Source: Flaccisagitta enflata (taxonomy: Eukaryota; Chaetognatha; Sagittoidea; Aphragmophora). Taken from it: DNA of 64,000 nucleotides. Under the pieces are notes generated by a model. That model was not told the origin of the DNA and searched no databases. It saw nothing but the letters and a program-made list of their open reading frames with translations. Shown here one piece after another: positions 53,581 to 64,000 of this stretch. Numbering within the stretch: the first letter of the stretch is position 1; each line of letters begins with the position of its first letter. A program made the position numbers and the translations under genes. Location of the stretch: the NCBI GenBank assembly GCA_965153355.1, contig OZ231126.1, positions 80,166,001 to 80,230,000 on the forward strand, given 5' to 3'.

Positions 53581-53695
53581 AGACAAAGAATCGCCTTTTG
53601 GAACGGGATGTTCTGCGGCATTCGCGTCCAGAATCAATTCTGAAGATGGACGTCCACCACGAGTTTTCAAATGACTTGTGTGATAACTACCTGTA

Positions 53696-53701
<6 letters not shown>

Positions 53702-53763
<62 letters not shown>

Positions 53764-53765
53764 GC
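53702..53765. repeat. (TC)n microsatellite
   Basis: About 32 CT units. Confidence 0.5.
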
Positions 53766-54090
53766 TCAACATCTCTCATCCTTTTTAACATAGTTTATAT
53801 ATGTATATTATATTCTTGTTCATCAAAAGCTCAAAATCCTCTTTCCTTGATTACCGCGGGCAAACGCGCTTTGGCTTGCAGTCGATCGATCGATCGATCA
53901 CAAAACCGACGCTGAAGATGACGACCAAAAAACAGAAAGTCGACTTCCTCTCATTATTCTCATTATCCTCATTTGTATCTACCTTTGTTGTCATCAACAT
54001 TTTTTTTCTTTTCAGTGTAGACAGTTCTTTTTTTTTCTTGTTTCTTTTTTCTTTTTGTTTCTTTTTTTTTCGTTAGGGATAATTCTCCCC

Positions 54091-54511
54091 TTTTGGGCAG
54101 CGGCCCCGAAGGGGTCGATGACCTATGCTTTCACACATATGGGGAATTTTCTCCAGCGTACCCCCCCCCCCTCAAATCCCAGTCTCGAGGCCCAGGTTCC
54201 AGCCTCGAGGCCCAAATCCCAGTCTTGAGGCCCAAATCCCACCCTCGAGGCCCAAATCTTAGCCTCAAGGCCCAAATTCTAGCCTCAAGGCTGGGATTTA
54301 GGCCTCAGGCTGGGATTTGGACCTTGAGGCTGGAATTAGTCCTCGAGGCTGGGATTTAAGGGGAGAACGCTGGAGACAATTCCCCATATGTGTGAAAGCA
54401 TAGGTCATCAACCCCTTTGAGGCTGCTGCCCTGCTTCCCCTTCATCTTCAAGCACGACCTACTCAGTCAGGGCACGGGTACCGCTGACTATCTAACACTT
54501 TTGCAACTATT
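54091..54511 (-). mobile_element. family B interspersed element, copy 5
   Basis: TTTTGGGCAGCGGCCCCGAA, GCTTTCACACATATGGGGAA, a 20-bp array GAGGCCCAAATCCCAGTCTC (54175-54355), the inverted CCCCATATGTGTGAAAGCAT, CTTTGAGGCTGCTGCCC, and the tail GGGTACCGCTGACTATCTAA ending TTTTGCAACTATT. Confidence 0.5.
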
Positions 54512-54591
54512 CATTATATCATCTTCTGAAGATACACCGGAATCGATGACATAATCATCTTCATTATATCAAAGGCCATCATTTTAAACAA

Positions 54592-54845
<254 letters not shown>

Positions 54846-55174
54846 GCGGAAGTACATTGGGAACAAGTTCGAAATTCGAATTGTATCAATTACATAATGT
54901 GATATCTTTTTTTTTTTTCGAATTGATCCATAGTCGCTCTGAGTTTAAAACTTAAAAAAAAAATTAAACTTAAGAATTTCGTTGTCATTCGATGTATAAA
55001 TCGATTTTGATAAATCATTCCAGCAAAATTACCTATCTGTCTCACTCGAATTTATCATGCATTGAATTGACTCGCTACTAAAGAGCTTTTATCGGGACGA
55101 CAGAGCGAAAAATTTAACCGGCCAAAGTCCAAAATTATTCATATGCGAAATTCAAATGAAAAAAAAAAACCCAA

Positions 55175-55567
55175 ACAAACAAGGCCAGTACCTTTAAGTC
55201 GCGTGCGTGACATAGATGACTTAGGATAATCTAAATTGACTTTAAATATGTCTTAATATAACTTAGAATAACTTAATAAGACATAAAATGAAGAAAATCA
55301 CTTAAATGACCAAATTGACCTAATTGACTTAAGTGACTTAACATAACTTGAAATCACTTAAAATGACTAAAAATGACCAAAATGACTTAGACTAACTTAG
55401 AATGACATAGAATAAGTAAGAATGACTGATAATGACTAAAAGTTCCCTAACATGACTGGAAACAATTTAAACAATAAAAAAAGTAAAGTTTGACGGACCA
55501 ACAGATGGACGGACCATCGGATCGACGGACAAAGCGGGTTGTAGAGTCGCGTGCATATAACTAAAAA
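55175..55567 (+). mobile_element. family A interspersed element, hairpin decayed
   Basis: AAACAAGGCCAGTACCTTTA, GTCGCGTGC at 55198, an ATGACTTAG/AATAACTTA 9-11-bp array (55215-55470), GGACGGACC words, AGTCGCGTGCATATAACT then AAAAAG. The second hairpin arm has drifted. Confidence 0.5.
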
Positions 55568-56945
<1,378 letters not shown>

Positions 56946-57247
56946 GTGTGCTCAGACAGATATGAGGGTAGGCAGGGTCAGGCTGAGGTTCATTTTTTCC
57001 CTACAGCAAGTACTGGTATGGTGCAGACTCGGGGCAAGAAACATAGAACAGCCTTCCTCCAGGTTCAAATAGGATAAAGATATCGCATTGAGTGAAAAAA
57101 TATTGGTCCTAGACTCAGATCACACTCGAAACTTCTCAGCAACCGTATCAATTTAGTCTGACTCGGGTTGAATTCAAGAAACGATTTTTTTCTGCTTTTT
57201 TCGCAGAAATGCCGATGTTCAGTTTTGCATTTTCTCACGTGGGATTA

Positions 57248-57248
<1 letters not shown>

Positions 57249-57280
<32 letters not shown>
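57249..57280. repeat. (A)n run
   Basis: About 32 A residues. Confidence 0.5.
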
Positions 57281-57285
<5 letters not shown>

Positions 57286-57504
57286 TACTTTTCGGCGAAT
57301 GAAATGGATTCACATGAAGATATGTTTTTTTATTCTTTTTCATTGGCAATGAAAAATATGGCGCAATTTTTTTGTTTTAGTTTTCACTTCGTTCTTAGCG
57401 ATATAATTCTGATTTCCTTTGCACTGAAATACAATTATGGAACATTTCTTAGTACAACAAATTAATTCATACATCGACCCTCCCCCTTCACCATTCTTAT
57501 TTCT

Positions 57505-57530
57505 TCCTCCTCCTCCTCCTCCTCCTCCTC

Positions 57531-57571
<41 letters not shown>

Positions 57572-57720
57572 CACTGTCTCTCTTCCTCTCTCTCTCTCAC
57601 TTCTCTCTCGCTCGCTTTCGCATTTCCGTTCCATCCCTTGCTTTCTCTCGCCCCCTATCCTTCTTTCCTCTTCCTCTTCCTCTTCCTCTTCCTCCTCTTC
57701 TCCCTCCTTTTGTCTCTCAG
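57505..57720. repeat. (CTC)n, (TC)n, (TTCCTC)n
   Basis: CTC 57505-57536, TC 57537-57567, TTCCTC 57668-57690 within a pyrimidine-rich stretch. Confidence 0.5.
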
Positions 57721-59031
57721 TGATTTGACAAGTCAAAAGAAAAGCGTCAAGAAAAGTAGCAAGAAAGGCAGCATCAAGCGAACGAGCGAGGAAAAAAGCG
57801 AGCGAGCAAGCAAGCAAGCAAGCGAACAAGAAAGCAAGCAAGCAAGCAAGCGAACGAGCAAGCAAGCATTTGGCGACTTGGACTCAGAGGCGTTTCTTCT
57901 TCGTTTTTTCCGAACCGCCCGAAGACAAGAATTCCCATGAGACGAGAAATCTCCCTACACTAAAAAACAAGAACAAAAGAAAGAACAAAAAAAAAGCTCC
58001 TCTACAAACACACAGCGAACGTGTGTGTGTGTGTTTCTGTTCATGAAATCCATGTTTTTTCTGTTTCAATCTTTCTCATTCTCTTTTCTCCTTTCCTCTC
58101 CTTGTTCCTCGAGCTAAAAATATCCTTCACTGTCTTTCTCCATCCTTTTCCTTTCATATTCTCTTCCTTCTTCTTCTCTTCCTCCTCCTCCTTCTCCTCC
58201 TCTTCTCCTCCTCCCCTCGCTCGGCACATTTACGTCTCCTCTCTCTTTAAACGTGTCAACTACGTCACGACTTGCGCGCGTCTTGATTGTTTTTACATTA
58301 AAAACAATCAACAACCTAAAATTAAACAGAAATAGATATACAAATAACATCCATAACTACATCAACAACAACAGAAAAAGTCGTTTCCAAGATTATCTTC
58401 TTTTTTTTCTCGGATATTTTTCCTAGTGCCATTTCTGCGTATTAAATATTGAAAACAAAAAACGCCTTTTGCCAGACCAAATCGATTTTATTAAAACAAA
58501 AACAAAACAAAACAAAACAAATGTAAGACGCGTTAATAAATCATACAGATATGTAAAATCGATTTACATACGGTTTACAGAAAAAGAAAACGTGCTCAAA
58601 GAAATACAAAAGATTTAATCGGCAAGAAAAAAAAAAGTGTTTCATTAATGTCAATCATTTTCAGAAGAGAAAAAGAGATATACAATTCAACCACTCGAGT
58701 CTCGCAGAACCTCCAAATCGCGTTCTCATTCGTTTCTTACGCGCGCGAGCATTTCCTCGGCTAACAAATTGACTCGCGTGCGCGCGTGTGTGATCAGAAC
58801 GTGACGAAACCAGAAGAAAAGCGCTCATCATATGCACTCACACGCACACACACACAACAAGTTCACGCAACGCAACACAACAGTTTTGGAGAAACATCAT
58901 ATTTCCTTTTTTTCGAGCTTCGAGAAAACGGCTTTTTTCTTCTTCTTCTTCTTCTTCTTCTCGACAAATTATTCCTCCCATCTGCCACCGAGACTTGGCT
59001 TTGGACTTCAACGACGCCTACTTCCTTCTCA

Positions 59032-59032
<1 letters not shown>

Positions 59033-59130
<98 letters not shown>
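59033..59130 (+). repeat. (CAA)n microsatellite
   Basis: About 32 perfect CAA units. Readable as poly-Gln, poly-Asn or poly-Thr depending on frame; no frame has other support for coding. Confidence 0.5.
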
Positions 59131-60464
59131 AATCAACAACTGCACGCCTAAAAAAGAAAAAAAACATTAGTACTGATCATCTTAACATGGTGCAATGAAG
59201 ATAAAAGTATATCATGTTTTCCATGTGATTTAGTGAATTTGTGTGTACAAAATCTTGAGGAAAAAAATCCTTCGACACCATAATTTTTTGGTTCTTATTT
59301 GTGCTTCCGTAGACAAGTGAAAAAAACGGGAAATTTCCAAATAAAAGGAAAAAGTCGAAAAAACGGAAGCGCATAGAAAAAAAAAAGCGACAGCCAAACC
59401 CTCTTTTGTGCGACACAAACACAACAAAAGACGCCAAAAGCTCGATTTTTTTTTCGACGCCTCTTCGCGCCTGTAAAGAAAACTAGCATAACTAAAAGAA
59501 AAGAACAAAATAAAACAGAGAAATAGAAAGAAAGTAGTTAACTATTGAAAAGGAAAAAAAAATCAATTACCATAATTGGCGCAATCAAAAGAGTTTTTTA
59601 ATATTTCTCCATTTTCTCGTTCATTTCGGAGGAAAAATACGAATACGTAAAAAAAGTCGGTCATTCCATCATTCCATAATTCGTATATATATTACGTGAT
59701 CTCTCTCCATTTTCTTTCCTTTCTCTCAAAACGGAATAATAATAATACATAACCATTTTTTTCTTCTCTTGTTCTGTCGATTCGTTTGAGCGTTTTTTTT
59801 TCTCTCGTCAACTCTTTTTGCCCAAAAGCGTTTTGAAGAGAAACGTCGAAGTTAAAGCTAAAAAAGGGGAAAATCGCGTGCGTTCTCTTTCACTGTTTCC
59901 TTGTTGTTTCATACTTAGGTTGTTGTTACTTTCTTCCTCGATCGTTTTCTCTCTTTCAGTAGAAAAGGACAAAAAAATAAGACGTCAACAACAACCACAA
60001 TAACATTTCGATTTATCTCATTCCGTCTTTTTTTTTCGTAATATCGTTATTTTCGTGTGAACGAGAGAGTAAGACATAAATGCAACTATAAAATTCGATC
60101 GAAGAATTTTACATTGGCTAGTGAATGAAAAAGAATATAACAAGAAAGAAGAAAGAAAAAAGTGGTGATTCGCTAAGAGAAAAAAGTGATTCGCTAAAGA
60201 AAAAAAAAAATTACAATCGTATCCTGTTGAAATATTGTTCATCAAAAAACTTACAAGAAGCTGTTCCAAGAAATTGATAGATTCTTAATTCCTTTACTAT
60301 GAATTAATCGTCTCAAAACGCTACAGAAGAGCTAATGTTTAGATAAATAAGTAAACAGAGGATATAAATAATAAAAAAAAATAAAAATATCTAACAAAAA
60401 ATTGAATAAACGGAGATTTCGATTGTAAGTAAAAAATCAATAATCACGACGTTAATCTGTTCAT

Positions 60465-60466
60465 CT

Positions 60467-60502
<36 letters not shown>
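60465..60502 (+). repeat. (AATC)n microsatellite
   Basis: About nine AATC units 50 bp before the inferred splice acceptor of the KH exon. Confidence 0.5.
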
Positions 60503-60551
60503 GTCATTTTCCAATCAAGGAAATAAATCGATCGTTTCCGATATTTACCAG

Positions 60552-61856
60552 ATTGACAACATCTTCAACAACAACAACAACAACAACGACGACGACGAAA
60601 AAGAGTTCCCGGCATCAACTTCAAGGGTCAACACTCCGCCTTCCACCATTTTTCCGTCAACTTCCTCCGCCGCCATTTTCGTCGACGCGTCCTCCTCCTC
60701 TTCCTCCTCTTCCTCCTGCTCCACGGCTGTTCATCCTCCTCCTCCACCTTCACTTCATCCTCCTCTTCCTCCACCATCACTTCCTGCATCTGCAGCCGCC
60801 AATCTGGTTGTTGACGAGATCATAGAGCAAACCACATTCTTGGAGCCTCTCGTCTACGACAACATTCTCGCCAACATCACCAACCATCATCACCAACAAC
60901 AGCAACAGCAACAACAACAACAGCAACAACAACAACAGCAACAACACTTCGCACCGTCTTCGGATCGAGACTTCAATCTCCCATCTCCGTCACTCTTTCA
61001 TCCTCATCACCAACAACATCCTCCATCACACCCTCATCCATTCCTTCCACATCCTCTTCAGCAACAACCTCATCATTGTAACAGCGCCAGTTCCGCCGTC
61101 GACGAATCCGCATTAGCAGCAGCAGCAGCAACAGTAGTGACGCCTACGACAGCCGATTTCAACGCAGCAGCCGCCGCCGCCGCCGCTTTTAGCTTCGACG
61201 CTACTTTCGTCGCCGCCGCCGCTGCCGCTGCCGCTGCCGCCGCCGCTACGACACCATCGACGTCACAGTTGCCACCGCCAGCGCCTTCAACCATTCCGTT
61301 GGGCCCACCGCCGCCTCTGCCGCCGCCGCCGTCGGTGCCGTTTTTTAGCAACGTCGCCGCCGCCGCCACGACGACGCCCACTCCCGACGGGTTTCCAGTC
61401 GGGCTGTTTGCTCCTCTGTCATTGGGCCTCGCAGCCGGCACCCTGGCAGCCAACGGGTTCCCGCCTCACATCCCCGCCCACGCCCTGGCTCATCACCCTC
61501 ATCACCATCATCCACATCAACATCCCATTTACTCACATTTAGCGCTAAATCAACAACAACAGCAACAACAACATCCGCCGAAACCGCCTATCAACGGCGG
61601 GGCAAACTTTAATAATAACCAGTCCCCCACCCCCAACGCTATGGACCCACACGCCACTTCGCCACCACCCCCGATCGGGGGTCTCCCACCCCACATGAAC
61701 CAACACCCCCACGCCACCCTCTCCCAACACATGCAAGTGCAGACGCAATCATCGCACTCTGGCGGGGAAAACGCGTCGACGGTTCAAGGCCAAGGATCCC
61801 CAGGAGGAGACGGTCAACCGCAAATGTTGACCATCAGATTCATCATGCAGGGAAAG
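60552..61856 (+). CDS. internal coding exon, PCBP/hnRNP-E (mub-like) KH-domain protein, N-terminal part
   Basis: One open frame of 435 codons, entered through a likely acceptor (pyrimidine-rich tract ending TTTACCAG just before 60552) and left through a clear donor, AAG|GTAAGT, at 61856/61857. Both ends are phase 0. The frame has no stop from 60456 on and no in-frame ATG before 61641, so the normal start should lie in an upstream exon. Layout by exon residue: Asn/Asp run (about 5-15), Ser/Pro-rich tract, a non-repetitive segment (about 84-110, VVDEIIEQTTFLEPLVYDNI), poly-Gln (about 115-130), His/Pro-rich tract, three poly-Ala tracts, Pro tracts, a His cluster, a second Gln run, then MLTIRFIMQGK at the end. 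That last segment matches the first strand of KH1 in poly(rC)-binding proteins, which continues with the GxxG loop; from memory the family has an intron at this point. These are single-strand C-rich RNA/DNA binders acting in splicing, mRNA stability and translation. The long low-complexity N-terminus exceeds that of vertebrate PCBPs. KH identity rests on 11 residues plus the intron position. Confidence 0.5.
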
Positions 61857-62384
61857 GTAAGTCGATATGTACTTTATATGAACGTTATCAAACGAAATAT
61901 ACCGTTTACTACATATGCTACAATCGCGTGGCCAACCAACTAATAAGTTTGTCGGCGAGCTTTACTATACTTTAGGGCCTATAAATTCTTTTATTCAAAG
62001 CGTTCTCAGATAAATAAAGTTGTTGATTGATACTAGTGAAGATGAACCAAGGTATCACTCATGTTTTTGGCCACTTCATTGTCAGGAAAAAAGTCGAAGT
62101 CGAAATCGAAGTCAGTCTTTTTGACATATTCCAGAGAAACAGGGTTTTCATTTTCTTATGAGGAAGTTTTGGAACTCGAGCGATTGAGCCCTCCAATGTA
62201 ATTGATTTGGTAACTAGATTTAATAATTCTATTTCATTTGGCGCCAGGCAGAATCCTCTATGACAAATATTTTTTGAGTTATGATTTTTAAAGATTTATT
62301 TATGAAAAATTCAAATTGAATTTTTTTTTCAATCTTTTATGAATTTGTGTAGGATCAATAAAGAAGTGCATCGATGTTTATTTG

Positions 62385-62775
62385 AGCATTGAGATGCATA
62401 TACAAGAAAACATGTTTATGAGCATAGCTGCTTATCTCTGAGGGTGATTTTTCAATATTCTAGCTCAATTAGCTCATTCAGCTCAATCTTTTTCTGATTC
62501 TAAATAGGATAAATGAAAAAATGTTTTGATTCATGTTTGAGCATGCAAATACTCGAAAGTATGTCAGTGAGCATAGCTGCTCATCTAAAAGGGTGTTATT
62601 AAATATTCTAGCTCATTTAGCTCAGTCTTTTTTTCTGATTTTACATGGGATAACTAGATGTTTTGATGAAAGCATGCAAATACAAGAAAGCATGTAAGTG
62701 AGCATAGCTGGTTGTTTGCTTGAGAGAGTTTGAATATTTTAGCTCATCTAGTTCATTTGGCTCAGTCCTATTTTT
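62385..62775. repeat. degenerate 130-150 bp tandem repeat, about 3 copies
   Basis: The motif GAGCATAGCTG recurs at about 62420, 62569 and 62700. Each time it is preceded by a GCAAATAC-AAGAAA-CATGT stretch and followed by TATT-TAGCTCA-TTAGCTCA and a T-run. Spacing is 149 then 131 bp. It lies inside the intron; no function is visible. Confidence 0.5.
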
Positions 62776-63183
62776 CTCTATTTTTGGTGCAATTGCTCTT
62801 GATTTGATCTAACAAATAAAAAAGAAATTGCAGTGCATGAAGATAACAGCTTGGTAAAAAATAACCAATGCTTACGACTTTTTTCCTCACGGCGACAGCC
62901 GCCATTACTGGTATTATTTACCTTGCCATCAAAAGAGTAATATCCCAATACGCTGACACAACTTTTCTCCAAGATAGTAGCAATTTAAGGGATCGTGAAT
63001 GATTGCTCTCAACTCTTTGTACCATGAGCCATGATAGTCGCGATAAGAGTTTACCTAGGGTTTACCCAACTGTGTGTGAACGCGTCTGCGTTTGAGTGTA
63101 GTATAACCATAACCATAAATGCTTAGACACGCCAGTGGTGCCACGCTTTGTACGTATATGAAAGTAAAAATGAATCTATAACA

Positions 63184-63215
63184 GGGTGTGCAAAAGATCT
63201 CGTACTAGCCATCCA
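63184..63215 (+). mobile_element. possible mariner-type terminal sequence (fragment)
   Basis: TATAACAGGGTGTGCAAAAG followed by ATCTCGTAC resembles the ends of mariner-like elements (TA plus ACAGGGTGT). No matching inverted end is visible before 64000, so it is a fragment or the partner lies outside. Confidence 0.5.
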
Positions 63216-63678
63216 ATCTATAGAAAAGACACCTAGATTTGGAGAAATTCTTTCAAGTTAATGTTCAACATTAAAAATTAGGTTGTTTTTCATACTTTAG
63301 ATAAGGAAAAATGATGAATGGTGGACAGCAGAATACATCTTAGACCAATAGGGACGGAAGCAGAAAGTTACGCAAGATTTCTTTTTTTGGTAAAAAAACA
63401 TTTATCTCTTATCTAAATTGCTATATTACTTTTATTGACTGAAATCTTTCCTACGACAGCGTGCCCACGAAGCCAACATTTAGGGTATCAACTTGCATCA
63501 AAATGGAAAAAATGTGAAAGTTAAAATAGAAAAACAAATGAATAAAAGTGATTGAGATTAGACATACATGATATTTGAAAGTAAAATTTGCATCCCCTTA
63601 GCAAGAAACTCAGACTTTGCCAATATTTCTGAAGATGTTGTACTAAAAATTTCTACAAATTTCTTTTTTGTCTACTGA

Positions 63679-63833
63679 CAGGGTGCTGGTCGAAATTATA
63701 AGTTTGCATAGAAAACACGAAAATGAAAAAATGAAAAACATAGTTCTCTTCAAAATTCCATTCCAAAGAGAACTATGTTTTTGAAAATGCAAAAAGTTCC
63801 CGCATTTGGCTGTCTTATAATTTCGACCACAGG
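63679..63833. mobile_element. short MITE-like inverted-repeat element
   Basis: GGTCGAAATTATAAG near the left end is repeated in inverse orientation (CTTATAATTTCGACC) at the right end. CATAGTTCTCTT and AAGAGAACTATG form a second inverted pair inside. About 155 bp, noncoding. Left end begins CAGGGTG, as in some hAT or mariner relatives; the class is uncertain. Confidence 0.5.
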
Positions 63834-64000
63834 AAAAAGTTAGATTTAAAGTTTTTTTCTTAGTAGTTGGCCTCAAGTGAGATGGCTTTCTCGGTTGTAT
63901 AATTGCCTGTGAGTGAATTTTTTTACTAAGTCACTATCAATGATCACTGTTAAGATGCTTCAATGCTTTGGTAACAGTTTTCTATGATTTCTACACACAA

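Larger units (their letters stand above)
57580..60551 (+). other. upstream region of the KH-domain gene; no exon assigned
   Basis: A-rich sequence with pyrimidine patches and CpG-containing words around 58735-58790 (GCGCGCGAGC, GCGTGCGCGCG). The window-wide interspersed families are absent. It may hold the promoter and first exon, but I see no ATG-containing exon that can be joined with confidence. It contains an AAGC run (57800-57870), a CAA array (59033-59130) and an AATC run (60465-60502). Confidence 0.5.
61857..64000 (+). other. intron of the KH-domain gene (runs past the window)
   Basis: Begins with GTAAGT directly after the exon. I found no continuation encoding the expected GSIIGKKG-type loop before 64000, so the intron is at least 2.1 kb. 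It is AT-rich and, unlike the rest of the window, almost free of microsatellites. It contains a threefold degenerate repeat and two transposon-like pieces listed separately. Confidence 0.5.

Noticed and set aside
57437-57940. Plus-strand frame with an SKQASEQ-like tail
   Set aside because: The front is a CTC/TC repeat and the tail an AAGC microsatellite; no domain recognised.
58786-59198. Poly-Gln or poly-Asn reading of the CAA array as a coding exon
   Set aside because: No supported splice sites or conserved residues around it, and one frame depends on a non-ATG start.
61857-61943. Extension of the KH exon frame beyond 61856
   Set aside because: A consensus GTAAGT donor follows AAG, and the extension lacks the expected KH loop.

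Overview
The window is a gene-poor stretch of a eukaryotic, almost certainly metazoan, nuclear genome. The evidence is a protein-coding exon with a GT donor and a phase-0 boundary, decayed DNA transposons, a retrotransposon remnant, and an extreme load of microsatellites and minisatellites. I see no bacterial-type operons, rRNA, convincing tRNA or CRISPR array. The simple repeats (hundreds of bp of TC/AG, GT/CA, CAA/TTG, TTC, ATC) and the mobile-element types fit an invertebrate such as a crustacean or a lophotrochozoan. The species cannot be named from this sequence.

Layout. 0-16 kb: TC/AG, AAC, GT, TTG, TA and TTC microsatellites, a 31-bp minisatellite (3.64-5.63 kb), and a TA-flanked element at 14.0-14.6 kb holding a broken transposase-like helix-turn-helix. 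16-31 kb: an 86-bp minisatellite (16.85-18.88 kb), several short interspersed elements, a 64-bp minisatellite (24.9-27.36 kb), and a 2.75-kb element (28.0-30.76 kb) with another inverted-repeat element inside it. 32-38 kb: nested insertions, including a 2.3-kb foldback structure, a MITE-like element and a 16-bp array. 38-56 kb: more interspersed elements, a 1.0-kb arrangement of degenerate CTCTGT repeats interrupted by seven near-identical 71-bp units, and a dead restriction-like endonuclease domain of a non-LTR retrotransposon (50.7-51.1 kb). 57-64 kb: a calmer region with the one convincing host gene, an exon (60,552-61,856) whose end encodes the start of a PCBP/hnRNP-E-type KH domain. Its first intron within view runs to the end of the window.

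The most interesting system is a pair of interspersed-repeat families whose architecture resembles Helentron-associated (DINE/HINE-like) elements. Family A has at least 13 copies. Each ends in a hairpin of the type AGTCGC-GYGCACGCGACT followed by A-rich sequence, and carries a short copy of one hairpin arm near the opposite end. Across copies the two hairpin arms and the distal copy change together (GCACGCGAC, GTCCGCGAC, GTCCGCAAC, GCCAGCGAC, GGACGCATC), which is direct covariation evidence for a conserved terminal structure. Family B has five copies. It ends in a hairpin GGCCCC-TTC-GGGGCC then GCTGCCC, and one copy sits in a repeated host sequence that supplies an empty-site comparison. Both families carry internal tandem arrays, so they look like local sources of minisatellites.

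Coordinates of repeats are estimated by eye; ends of degenerate copies may be off by some bases.
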